A DNA stretch of 63,600 nucleotides from Pseudorhizobium tarimense (lineage in GTDB: Bacteria > Pseudomonadota > Alphaproteobacteria > Rhizobiales > Rhizobiaceae): contig NZ_JALJRA010000022.1 of the NCBI RefSeq assembly GCF_022968135.1, forward strand, positions 1 to 63,600, given 5' to 3'. Of the stretch, positions 1 to 7,092 are shown piece by piece (the first letter of the stretch is position 1; every line of letters begins with the position of its first letter). A program made the translations under genes and the position numbers. The notes under the pieces were generated by a model. That model was not told the DNA's origin. It searched no databases and saw only the letters and a program-made list of their open reading frames with translations.

Positions 1-77
1 TTCCGCTTCATCTGTCCGTCCTTCAAATCGAGGCCGGACTCTAACTCCAGGTGGAGGAAAAAATCAGTAGCAGGTCA
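1..77. mobile_element. Probable right end of an IS3-family (IS407-group-like) insertion sequence, truncated by the window edge
   Basis: The segment ends in GGTGGAGGAAAAAATCAG followed shortly by CAGGTCA. This resembles the terminal inverted repeat of IS407-group elements, which typically begin TGACCTGC and continue into a CCTCCACC-type stretch on the other strand. Only the terminus is visible; the transposase lies off the window, so the family assignment rests on remembered terminal sequence. Confidence 0.5.
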
Positions 78-329
78 ACGTTTGGATGACCGCAAATGGC
101 GCATCAGTGCCTTGACAGCATCAGCGCCAACGCTCCAACTACCGCGACGCAATTTTGGGCCCGTGCACCCTCTTAACTACACATTTCCGCTCCGATGCGA
201 GAAGAAGCTCGAAGCGGCTTGACCTGTTCGAGGCTGTTGGAAATTCAGAATGTCGTGTCACTGTATTGGTGCTTGGCCTGAAGGCTGAACAGAACATCAG
301 TTTCTCGATTACTGATCTGGAGGTCGCGG
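78..329. other. Intergenic stretch after the IS end, no gene recognised
   Basis: Short open frames exist on both strands (for example around 155-370) but none has a recognisable protein pattern or a good ribosome binding site. A GGAGG-like ribosome binding site for the Nudix gene sits at about 318-323. I see no RNA gene or clear promoter. Confidence 0.4.
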
Positions 330-749
330 ATGATAATCATAAATTCAGCTGGCGGATGGATCGAAAATGACCAAGGGCATGTACTGTTGCAGCTTCGGTC
401 CCCAACCGAAGAGCAATGGGGGTTTCCGGGAGGAATCCTTGAAGTCGGAGAATCAGTTGCCGACGCAGCCATCCGTGAGGTTCTTGAGGAGACGGGGCTA
501 CAGGCAATTCCGACTGCCCTCATCGGCGTATATTCGAAATATTTCACGACTTTGACCGACGGGCGGAGCTGTCAGACGATCACGACTATGTTTAAGATGA
601 AGGTAACAGGCGGTGATCTCACGCTCGACCATATAGAGACATTCGACCTGCGATATTTCCCACTAGATGCGATGCCAGTTCTCTGCAGCTCTCAACATAA
701 TGCAATAGCGGATGACGTGCGAACAGGGAATGTTCCAGCATTCCGATAG
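330..749 (+). CDS. Nudix hydrolase, 139 aa
   Basis: The protein carries a complete Nudix box at residues 35-57, matching G-x5-E-x7-R-E-U-x-E-E-x-G-U with G35, E41, R49, E50, E53, E54 and G56. E53 and E54 are expected to bind the catalytic divalent metal. Family members hydrolyse nucleoside diphosphates linked to another moiety; the substrate cannot be told from the sequence. The length is normal for a single-domain Nudix protein, so it looks intact. The ATG at 330 follows a GGAGG-like site at a suitable distance. It stands alone beside IS and pseudogene remnants, which suggests an accessory gene. Confidence 0.85.
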   Translation: MIIINSAGGWIENDQGHVLLQLRSPTEEQWGFPGGILEVGESVADAAIREVLEETGLQAIPTALIGVYSKYFTTLTDGRSCQTITTMFKMKVTGGDLTLDHIETFDLRYFPLDAMPVLCSSQHNAIADDVRTGNVPAFR

Positions 750-945
750 CCTCCCGGGGATTAGGCGCATTAAGGTTTTTCTCTCCGCTTTCAACGGCCT
801 CTGAGCGCCTTCACCTTACAGGAACCACCGTTGACGTTCTCTGATTTGCCGTCGCCTACTGCCTCTCCGCCTTCACGCAAAGGAACCCGGGAATTCCAAC
901 TCCCTCCGGCCCAAATTGGAAGCACCTCACTCGAAAAGAGACTAA

Positions 946-1476
946 CCTCAAACCGAGGACATTCTGGGAGAGGCGAACGGACATCCCTTCTTCAACGTGG
1001 CCAGCGTCGGTTTTAGCGTCGATCTTGCGAAGTCGCTGACCGAAGAGGCCAAAAAACGTTGGGGGAAACTAGGCTACGGGATCGTAGCGGCGCGGCTTGT
1101 TGTAAATTCACGGCTGTTTACTGCGACGCTCGAGCATGATGGCGAGATCGAGGAGCTGCGCACTCTCCAGGTCGCGGTAGGAAACGGCCGGTTCTATGGA
1201 GGAGGGATGACTGTGCATGCTGACGCGACGGCAACAGACGGCATGCTCGACTTCTACAGCCTTGAAGTTGATCACTGGTGGAGGCTGCTGAGACTACTTC
1301 CAAGTTTACGGAAAGGCACTCAGGGGGAATGGAAGGACGTGCGAGCCTTCTCAACTAAGGGCCTGAAACTCAGAACCAGCAAACCTCACGCCGTTAACTT
1401 GGACGGAGAGATCAAGACGATGACCCCTGTGGAATTTCGGATCCGGGAGAAGGCTATCTCGGTCTTCGTGCCATGA
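946..1476 (+). pseudogene. C-terminal remnant of a YegS/DAGK-type lipid kinase
   Basis: The reading frame from 946 encodes the C-terminal half of a diacylglycerol/lipid kinase of the YegS family: an EANGHPFFNVASVGFSVDL-like strand, then VGNGRFYGGGM and an acidic TDGMLDFYSLE segment. The N-terminal nucleotide-binding half with its GGDGT motif is absent; a TAA lies in frame at 943-945 and nothing further upstream resembles the family. A GTG at 997 could start a 159-residue product, but it would begin inside the conserved fold, so I read this as a truncated, inactive gene. Full-length relatives are about 300 aa. Confidence 0.75.
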
Positions 1477-1666
1477 CTGTCGCGCTGCCACCTATTGGCT
1501 GGCATCCTTGGCGAATACTATACTCGGAATGACAATTGGAGGCCCGGCGCCATGTGCTGGGCTCTTACGCTGTCTCGCCACCACCAATCTGAAACCCGGT
1601 ACCCCTATCCAGCACGATGTGCAGGTCTCGGATCATGCCCGCCGCGTCGAGTAGGCGGCCGTTAAC

Positions 1667-1930
1667 TCATCCCATCCCCATTGCTTCCACGTCGTACGCA
1701 AGCCTGCAGCGGTCATAGTAGGGGTTGCGCGTTTTGGGGCAACCTTCTGCCGCGGCAATCTTCAGGCGCAGCTCCGGCAGGCTCATGTCGCGGGTCTTCT
1801 GCAGCATCGCGCTCCCATCGTACCGGCGGCTCATTCTGCACGCCGTGCACGTGACTATGATCTTCCGACCGGCGAAATCGGCCAGATGTGGATCGCGTGG
1901 CTCGTCATCGGGTAGTGGTTTTCGGCGCAT
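1667..1930 (-). CDS. Conserved hypothetical small protein with four cysteines, 87 aa
   Basis: The ATG at 1930 gives 87 residues with C28-x2-C31 followed by C64 and C75, a spacing that suggests a small zinc site. The C-terminal GCPKTRNPYYDRCRL region is similar in feel to small rhizobial hypothetical proteins of unknown role. An upstream start at 2101 would add 57 residues of low-complexity, unconvincing sequence including the translation of a repeated DNA element at 1969-1990, so I prefer the internal start. No strong ribosome binding site is visible. Function unknown. Confidence 0.6.
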   Translation of the reverse strand: MRRKPLPDDEPRDPHLADFAGRKIIVTCTACRMSRRYDGSAMLQKTRDMSLPELRLKIAAAEGCPKTRNPYYDRCRLAYDVEAMGMG

Positions 1931-1968
1931 GGCGGAGTCGCTCGTGTTGAGACCGCGCATCGGTCGAA

Positions 1969-1990
1969 GGTGTTGCCCGCCGCCACGGGT
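1969..1990. repeat. 22-bp repeat copy 1
   Basis: GGTGTTGCCCGCCGCCACGGGT here recurs with one mismatch at 2647-2668. Each contains a short self-complementary CCCG...CGGG core and each lies upstream of a minus-strand gene start (about 40 and 55 bp). It may be part of a dispersed rhizobial intergenic repeat. Confidence 0.6.
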
Positions 1991-2120
1991 GCATTCGAGA
2001 TCGCTCAGATGATGGTGAACGTCAAGAAAACTCGGCCATCGCGCCTGTTGATATCGGTCGGTTCGGTAAACCGGCCGCAGAGATCTCTTTAGGGAATTCA
2101 TTTCAACGGATCGCTCACCA

Positions 2121-2591
2121 TCAGGCTGATGTCGCGAATTTCAACCGCATCTCTTTTGCTAACTGAAAACCGATGCGGTGATAGAGATTCTGACCCGCTT
2201 CCGATGAATGAAGAACGACTGTCGTGCAGCCTATGTCTTGGAGATGTTTCAGGGCAAGGGACATGAGGCCGCCTGCGATACCTTGTCCTCGCATACTTGG
2301 ATCTGTGTAGACAGTCCAGATATAGCCGTGGAGCATGTGCTCCGGCTTCAGAACGGCGGGGTACGGCACCATGTGCAACTGACATGAGATCGAGCCTGCC
2401 GGCCTCTTTCCTTCGAAGGCTATGAAGCTTGCCAGCTTCCTTTCTCGTCGGCCCTCGTAAAGGAACTGCCTCGCGACTTCCTCTGCGTCCTCTCGCAAGT
2501 AATCGGCGGGTGTTCCGTAGCTTTCCCATACTGCCAGGTAGTTGTCGATTACGACGTGGTCGTGTTCCGCACCGGCCAGAATGTAATCCAT
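2121..2591 (-). CDS. GNAT-family N-acetyltransferase, 156 aa
   Basis: The protein has the acetyl-CoA binding motif A of the GNAT fold, VYTDPSMRGQGIAGGLM (about residues 93-109, with the R-G-Q-G-I-A pyrophosphate-binding loop), followed by a C-terminal LHSSEAGQNLYHRIGF segment typical of motif B. Such enzymes move an acetyl group from acetyl-CoA to an amine; the acceptor cannot be predicted. The length is normal for the family. It is monocistronic on the minus strand between repeats and the BON gene. Confidence 0.85.
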   Translation of the reverse strand: MDYILAGAEHDHVVIDNYLAVWESYGTPADYLREDAEEVARQFLYEGRRERKLASFIAFEGKRPAGSISCQLHMVPYPAVLKPEHMLHGYIWTVYTDPSMRGQGIAGGLMSLALKHLQDIGCTTVVLHSSEAGQNLYHRIGFQLAKEMRLKFATSA

Positions 2592-2646
2592 AGGCGTGAT
2601 CCTCTAGCAACGAGCCCCAGTAGCCAACGCATGTCGAGCGGCCAAC

Positions 2647-2668
2647 GGTGCTGCCCGCCGCCACGGGT
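2647..2668. repeat. 22-bp repeat copy 2
   Basis: Second copy of the element at 1969-1990 (21 of 22 positions identical). It lies about 55 bp upstream of the GNAT start codon. The two copies have unlike flanks beyond the core. Confidence 0.6.
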
Positions 2669-2707
2669 AGGGGAGAGATGGAGCGAGGCGAGGGCTCCGT
2701 CAACCGG

Positions 2708-2738
2708 CTATCCACAGGCTGTCGATTACTGTGGACAA
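2708..2738. repeat. Inverted repeat with two DnaA-box-like nonamers
   Basis: CTATCCACA (2708-2716) and TGTGGACAA (2730-2738) face each other and share a perfect 7-bp inverted repeat, TCCACAG/CTGTGGA. The second matches the relaxed DnaA box TTNTNCACA on the minus strand. Two boxes alone do not make an origin, and chance or an operator is possible. Confidence 0.3.
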
Positions 2739-2870
2739 AATGAGAACCGGCGTTGGACCACTCGCCGCTAACCCATTGAAACCGAGCGCCCGAAATGTCC
2801 AATCGTTGGACCACATAAGCCCCGCAGATCAAGGCGTTTCAGCATTTATCCGAGTCTTCTCGACCGCACC

Positions 2871-2896
2871 AAAAAACCCGCTTCGGCGGGTTTTTT
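2871..2896. terminator. Rho-independent terminator, bidirectional
   Basis: A perfect 11-bp stem (AAAAAACCCGC / GCGGGTTTTTT) closed by a TTCG tetraloop. It sits 47 bp downstream of the stop of the minus-strand BON gene and most likely ends that transcript; the U-tracts allow it to work on both strands. Confidence 0.9.
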
Positions 2897-2942
2897 GCTT
2901 TCTCGGGGCGCTGGTACGCTATCGTGAGGTCAAGCGTGGATC

Positions 2943-3440
2943 TTAATCATCCTGCGGGATATGCGTGTCGATGCCAGCAAGCCGAACGTTATTGACGACG
3001 CGCTGCACCCCCTTGATGCTTTGAACGGTGCGGGTGACGCGCGATGAGGTTTCGCTGTCGTCGACGACGCCTTCGATCGTGACCGTGCCCTGCTCGGCGT
3101 GCACGTCGATGCTCTCCATCGGAACGTCGCCAAGATTGTCGAGCGCTTCCGTCACCCGCTCCTCGACATCGTCGGAATCTTCGAAGCCATCGGTGGCGGG
3201 GAGCACGTTGTCACGTGTCTGCTCCTCGAAGCCTTCTTCGTCGACGCCGTCGACGTGATAGCCGCGGTTGCGCTCGCGGTCGAAATTGGCGTTGGGATCA
3301 CCATAGGCGGCGTTGTCCACCGGTTTGGTCGCGGCACCGGCGGCGTCCGCATAGGGCCAGCCGTCGTCGATGTTGCGGGTATCGTAGTCGCGGTAGTCTT
3401 CCTCGCGGGTAGTGTTGTTGGCATTGCGCTTGATCGCCAT
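2943..3440 (-). CDS. BON domain-containing protein, 165 aa
   Basis: Residues about 91-158 form a BON domain: an EERVTEALDNLGDVPMESI-type helix, then a QGTVTIEGVVDDSETSSRV strand/turn and VQSIKGVQRVVNNV. BON domains are thought to bind phospholipid membranes or polysaccharide. The N-terminal 90 residues are acidic, asparagine-rich and low in complexity, with no signal peptide, so the protein looks cytoplasmic despite the domain's usual periplasmic location. The start at 3440 has a GGAG-type site upstream (GGAGATCCCG before ATG). It is monocistronic with its own terminator. Confidence 0.8.
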   Translation of the reverse strand: MAIKRNANNTTREEDYRDYDTRNIDDGWPYADAAGAATKPVDNAAYGDPNANFDRERNRGYHVDGVDEEGFEEQTRDNVLPATDGFEDSDDVEERVTEALDNLGDVPMESIDVHAEQGTVTIEGVVDDSETSSRVTRTVQSIKGVQRVVNNVRLAGIDTHIPQDD

Positions 3441-3503
3441 CGGGATCTCCTTTCGGACTTTTCGTTGTCTCTAACGTCCGGAAGGGCGATTGGTTCGAGA
3501 GGA

Positions 3504-3995
3504 TCAACCCATCTGCTTCTGCCGATTTCGGATCAGCCGCTCGCGCTTCAGGCGCGACAGGCGCTTCAGCCAGAAGATCCCGTCCAACTGATCGATCTCG
3601 TGCTGGATGCAGACAGCGCGGAAGCCTTGCGCATCCTCCTCGTGCAGCTTGCCTTCAAGATCGTGGAAGCGGAGACGGATCGAGGCTGGACGCTCTACCT
3701 CTTCCGTCACGCCGGGCATCGAGACGCTCCCTTCCTGATGGCGGATGGATTCGTTCCCAAACGAGAGGATTTCGGGATTGACGTAAAAGAGTGCGCTGCC
3801 GGGCGAAAGCTCGAGCACGAAGAGCCGCTGCGGGATGCCGACATGGGCGGCGGTGATACCCACACCTGGCGCCGCGCGCATCGTGTCCAAGAGGTCTTCG
3901 GCAAGCTGCCGCAGCTCCGCATCGAAGGCTGGTACCGGCAGGCAGGGCTGTGACAGCCGAGGGTCTGGATAGCGAAGGATCGTCAGGCGTGTCAT
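3504..3995 (-). CDS. Peptide deformylase-like protein with substituted metal ligands, 163 aa
   Basis: The full peptide deformylase fold is recognisable, but all three signature motifs are altered. Motif 1 is GVGITAAHVG (44-53), with His51 where active enzymes have Gln. Motif 2 is EGSVS (88-92), with Ser90 replacing the metal-binding Cys. Motif 3 is QHEIDQLDG (131-139), keeping H132 and the catalytic E133 but with Gln136 replacing the second metal-binding His. Active deformylases remove formyl groups from nascent proteins using Cys and two His to hold the metal, so this paralogue is probably inactive as a classical deformylase or uses a different chemistry. Length is normal, arguing against simple decay. 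Confidence 0.85.
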   Translation of the reverse strand: MTRLTILRYPDPRLSQPCLPVPAFDAELRQLAEDLLDTMRAAPGVGITAAHVGIPQRLFVLELSPGSALFYVNPEILSFGNESIRHQEGSVSMPGVTEEVERPASIRLRFHDLEGKLHEEDAQGFRAVCIQHEIDQLDGIFWLKRLSRLKRERLIRNRQKQMG

Positions 3996-4141
3996 CTAAT
4001 CTCATTCCGCAGGTGGTCCTCACCCTCACTACCGCCAGGCGCCCCTTGGCTCAACCTCGTAGCCGGCTTGCGCTGGACCCGTGCCACCAATTGGGCTAGC
4101 AGGGACGGCGTGCGGTGGCCGCCGCACCTTCTATCCGGTTG

Positions 4142-4170
4142 TTGACATTATGGTTCTGCCCGCCATTCTC
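4142..4170 (+). promoter_or_regulatory. Possible sigma-70-type promoter for mgtE
   Basis: TTGACA at 4142-4147 is followed after 17 bp by ATTCTC, a weak -10. The -35 match is perfect and the position about 35-55 bp before the mgtE start is right; the -10 is poor, so this is tentative. Confidence 0.3.
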
Positions 4171-4202
4171 CATGGCGTGCACGGGTCAGGCGGGGGCGAC
4201 AG

Positions 4203-5618
4203 ATGAGCGACATCGACGAACAGGAGCTCGCCCGGATCCGGAACGAGGAGGCGATCCACGACATCTATGCCGACGACGGCTCGGTGCGGGCGGACTTCCT
4301 CGCGATGGTCGGCGCGGCGATCGCCGATCGCGACGTTCTCTTCCTACGCCAGCACGTGGCCCGCCTGCATGAATCAGAACTCGGCGACCTTCTTGAGACT
4401 ATTCAGCCGGACCAGCGCCTCGCGCTCGTGCGGCTGCTGGGCGACGATTTCGATCTGACGGCGCTGACCGAGGTCGACGAGGCGATTCGTCTTGAGATCG
4501 TCGAGCAGATGCCGAACGCGCAGATTGCGGCAGCTATCGGCGAGCTGGATTCCGATGATGCGGTCTACATCCTCGAAGACCTCGCCAAGGAAGACCGAGA
4601 AGAGATCCTGGCGCAGCTGCCGTTCACCGAACGGGTGCGCCTGCGCCGGGCATTGGACTATCCAGAAAGTTCGGCCGGCCGACGCATGCAGACGGAATTC
4701 GTTGCCGTGCCGCCGTTCTGGACGGTCGGCCAAACGATCGACTACATGCGTGAAGAGGAGGAGCTGCCGGAGAGTTTTACGCAGATCTTCGTCATCGATC
4801 CCACCTTCAAGCTTCTCGGCATCGTTGATCTCGACCGGATCCTGCGCACCAAGCGCCAGGTGCGGATCGAAAGCATCATGCGCGAAACGAACTATCCGAT
4901 TCCGGCCGAGATGGACCAGGAAGAGGCAGCGCAAATCTTCGAGCAATACGATTTGCTGTCTGCCGCTGTCATCGATGAAAACGGCCGCCTGGTGGGCGTG
5001 CTGACGATCGATGACGTCGTCGACGTCATCCAGGAGGAGGCGGAGGAGGACTTCATGCGCCTCGGCGGTGTCGGCGACGAAGAACTCTCCGATACCGCCT
5101 TGGAGACCTCACGGTCGCGCGTGCCCTGGCTCCTCGTCAATCTGTTGACCGCGATACTTGCCGCTTCGGTGATCTCGCTCTTCGAAGCCACGATCGAGCA
5201 GATCGTGGCTCTCGCCGTGTTGATGCCGATCGTGGCTGGAATGGGTGGTAATGCGGGCTCGCAGACGATGACGGTGACCGTACGCGCGCTTGCGACGCGC
5301 AATTTGGACATTCACAACGCTTGGAGGGTCGTGCGACGGGAGGCGAGCGTCGGTTTGTTGAACGGTGCCATCTTCGGACTCCTGATCGGCCTCGCCGCTG
5401 GTCTCTGGTTCGCCGACCCAAATTTAGGAGGGATTATCGCGACAGCCATGCTGATCAATATGCTGGCGGCGGCGCTCGCAGGCATCATGATCCCTCTTCT
5501 CTTGGACAAAGTCGGAGCAGATCCGGCAGTATCATCCTCTGTATTCGTGACGGCCATTACGGACATCACAGGCTTCTTTGCTTTTCTCGGGCTCGCCACC
5601 TTGTGGCTGCTGCAATAG
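4203..5618 (+). CDS. mgtE: Magnesium transporter MgtE, 471 aa
   Basis: The protein shows the full MgtE architecture: an N-terminal helical superhelix (about 35-160), a pair of CBS domains (about 165-285) that sense intracellular Mg2+, and a C-terminal membrane domain from about residue 308 with five predicted helices. The family signature MPIVAGMGGNAGSQT is at 341-355 and lines the ion pore. MgtE is an inner-membrane Mg2+-selective channel that closes when cytoplasmic Mg2+ is high. Length matches the family. A GGGGGCGAC stretch lies just before the ATG. A MerR regulator follows 64 bp downstream, but a separate operator between them suggests separate control. Confidence 0.95.
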   Translation: MSDIDEQELARIRNEEAIHDIYADDGSVRADFLAMVGAAIADRDVLFLRQHVARLHESELGDLLETIQPDQRLALVRLLGDDFDLTALTEVDEAIRLEIVEQMPNAQIAAAIGELDSDDAVYILEDLAKEDREEILAQLPFTERVRLRRALDYPESSAGRRMQTEFVAVPPFWTVGQTIDYMREEEELPESFTQIFVIDPTFKLLGIVDLDRILRTKRQVRIESIMRETNYPIPAEMDQEEAAQIFEQYDLLSAAVIDENGRLVGVLTIDDVVDVIQEEAEEDFMRLGGVGDEELSDTALETSRSRVPWLLVNLLTAILAASVISLFEATIEQIVALAVLMPIVAGMGGNAGSQTMTVTVRALATRNLDIHNAWRVVRREASVGLLNGAIFGLLIGLAAGLWFADPNLGGIIATAMLINMLAAALAGIMIPLLLDKVGADPAVSSSVFVTAITDITGFFAFLGLATLWLLQ

Positions 5619-5629
5619 GGCCCAGCAAA

Positions 5630-5651
5630 TTGACTGTTACGTAAAAGTCAA
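5630..5651. promoter_or_regulatory. Palindromic MerR-type operator upstream of the MerR gene
   Basis: A 22-bp near-perfect palindrome with arms TTGACTGTTAC and GTAAAAGTCAA; 20 of 22 positions obey the symmetry. It closely resembles the operators described for LiuR-type MerR regulators of branched-chain amino acid/fatty acid breakdown, built around a TTACGTAA core. Its place 31 bp before the MerR start suggests autoregulation. Confidence 0.6.
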
Positions 5652-5682
5652 ATATTCTGAGCGGCCAGAGCAGGAAAAGGCC

Positions 5683-6069
5683 GTGAACAAGTATTATACC
5701 ATCACCGAGCTGACGCGGGAATTCGGCGTTTCGACCCGCACGCTTCGGTTCTACGAAGACGAAGGTCTCATTCATCCCGAGAGGCGCGGTCGTACGCGCC
5801 TGTTCCGCTCGGCCGACCGACGCCTCCTTCAGGAAATCCTGCGCGGCCGTCGTATCGGCTTCACCATCGCCGAGATCCGCGAGATCATCAACGTCTACAA
5901 GGAGCCGCCGGGCGAACTCGGCCAGCTGAAGCTGATGATGAACCGCATCGACGAAAAGCGCAGCGAGCTTCGCCAGAAGCGCAAGGATATCGACGAGACG
6001 CTCGAAGAGCTCGACAACGCGGAAGAGGCCTGCCTCACCCGATTGGCGGAAATAGGCGTCAGCACCTGA
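5683..6069 (+). CDS. MerR-family transcriptional regulator (LiuR-like), 128 aa
   Basis: The first 70 residues form the MerR winged helix: YYTITELTREFGVSTRTLRF then YEDEGLIHPERRGRTRLFRS and the RRLLQEILRGRRIGFTIAEI helix. A long coiled-coil dimerisation helix follows (about 85-125) with no metal-binding cysteines, so it is not a classical metal sensor. The pattern is closest to the LiuR-type group that controls isovalerate/acyl-CoA catabolism genes; that assignment also fits the operator at 5630-5651 but is an inference. I choose the GTG at 5683, preceded by AGGAAAAGG; an upstream ATG at 5578 would overlap mgtE and add unrelated residues. Confidence 0.8.
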   Translation: MNKYYTITELTREFGVSTRTLRFYEDEGLIHPERRGRTRLFRSADRRLLQEILRGRRIGFTIAEIREIINVYKEPPGELGQLKLMMNRIDEKRSELRQKRKDIDETLEELDNAEEACLTRLAEIGVST

Positions 6070-6077
6070 TTGTTCTG

Positions 6078-7067
6078 CTACTGTCCGCGGATGGAGCACC
6101 CCTGCGCGATCACCAGGACGCGCTCATCGGTCTGGGCGTTGATGCTGCCTTGCTGCAGCGGAACAAGCAGCGACTGCGCCTGTAACGCATCGGCCGTGCA
6201 GCTGCAGAAGCTGCGGCAGAGTGCTTCGCCATTGCCAGATGCGGTACAGCCGCTCTCACACGCGCGCGTGTAGCTTTTCATCGGATCCGGCTGTGGTGGC
6301 GGCACAACCACCGAGATGAGATAGACGACCGCAATCAGCACCGGCTGGTGGATCAGGTAGATGATCAGGCTGTGACGTCCGGCTCTGGAGAAGATGTTTG
6401 GCTGCGTCTGCACCCGGCTGAGCGGGACGAGCCAGTTCTTCTGCATGGCAAGGCGGGTGACCGCGACGCCAGCAAGGAGGGCGGCTAGCCACGGAAACAG
6501 CGGCACGAAATCGTTCGATCTCGGCGGATGTTGGAAAAATCCCGTCCAGCTGAGATAGCGAGGGTCAAAGAACGTCGAGCGGAAGCTGCCGGGCGCGACC
6601 GTTGCATCGATCACCATCAGCACGACGAGAAGCGCTGCGACGCCTGCTGAGATGAGAGGCGACAGACGCACGAATGCAAGCCCGATCAGACTGGCGACGG
6701 CAATACTGTGCAGGATGCCGAAGAAAATCCACTCACGGGGGAACATGAAGTAGGTGGCAAGGCTGATGGCTGCGGCAGCGCCGGCAACGACCGCAAAGCG
6801 CTTCCAGAAGGCGGACCAGCGGATCTGCGGATAGTGGGCGAGGACGAGGCTGACGCCCGCAAGAAAGAGGAAGGAACTAGCGATCGCGCGCGCATAGATC
6901 TTCCACCAGCCATGTGTGGCCGTCCCGGGATTGATATAGCCGAAGAATTCGAGATCCCAGGTGAAGTGATAGGAGGCCATGGCGAGCAGCGCGACGCCAC
7001 GCAGGGTGTCGATCAGTCGGATACGGGGCAGGGCAGGCGAAGGACGGCGGCTTTCGGCGAGTGTCAC
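6078..7067 (-). CDS. DUF1624 (heparan-alpha-glucosaminide N-acetyltransferase-like) membrane protein with Cys-rich tail, 329 aa
   Basis: Residues 15-255 match the DUF1624/HGSNAT-like membrane acyltransferase group: RLIDTLRGVALLAMASYHF at the start with the family's Asp/His, several hydrophobic helices, and HSLIIYLIHQP near the end of the membrane part. The biochemical role in bacteria is unknown; eukaryotic relatives transfer acetyl groups across lysosomal membranes. After the last helix (to about 256) a hydrophilic tail of about 70 residues carries six cysteines (270, 274, 284, 288, 290, 324), suggesting disulfides or a metal site. It lies 25 bp downstream of the DUF599 gene and is probably co-transcribed with it. 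Confidence 0.8.
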   Translation of the reverse strand: MTLAESRRPSPALPRIRLIDTLRGVALLAMASYHFTWDLEFFGYINPGTATHGWWKIYARAIASSFLFLAGVSLVLAHYPQIRWSAFWKRFAVVAGAAAAISLATYFMFPREWIFFGILHSIAVASLIGLAFVRLSPLISAGVAALLVVLMVIDATVAPGSFRSTFFDPRYLSWTGFFQHPPRSNDFVPLFPWLAALLAGVAVTRLAMQKNWLVPLSRVQTQPNIFSRAGRHSLIIYLIHQPVLIAVVYLISVVVPPPQPDPMKSYTRACESGCTASGNGEALCRSFCSCTADALQAQSLLVPLQQGSINAQTDERVLVIAQGCSIRGQ

Positions 7068-7092
7068 GCGGGACCTTTCAAATGCAGTACGG

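Noticed and set aside
2098..2832. Long minus-strand open frame (244 codons)
   Set aside because: It overlaps the GNAT gene in another frame and its translation is Arg/Ser-rich shadow sequence.
3099..3953. Plus-strand open frame of 284 codons over the BON and deformylase-like genes
   Set aside because: It is antisense to two recognisable proteins and has no family pattern.
4030..4200. Riboswitch in the mgtE leader
   Set aside because: A short GC-rich leader is present, but I could not recognise an M-box or other magnesium-sensing consensus.
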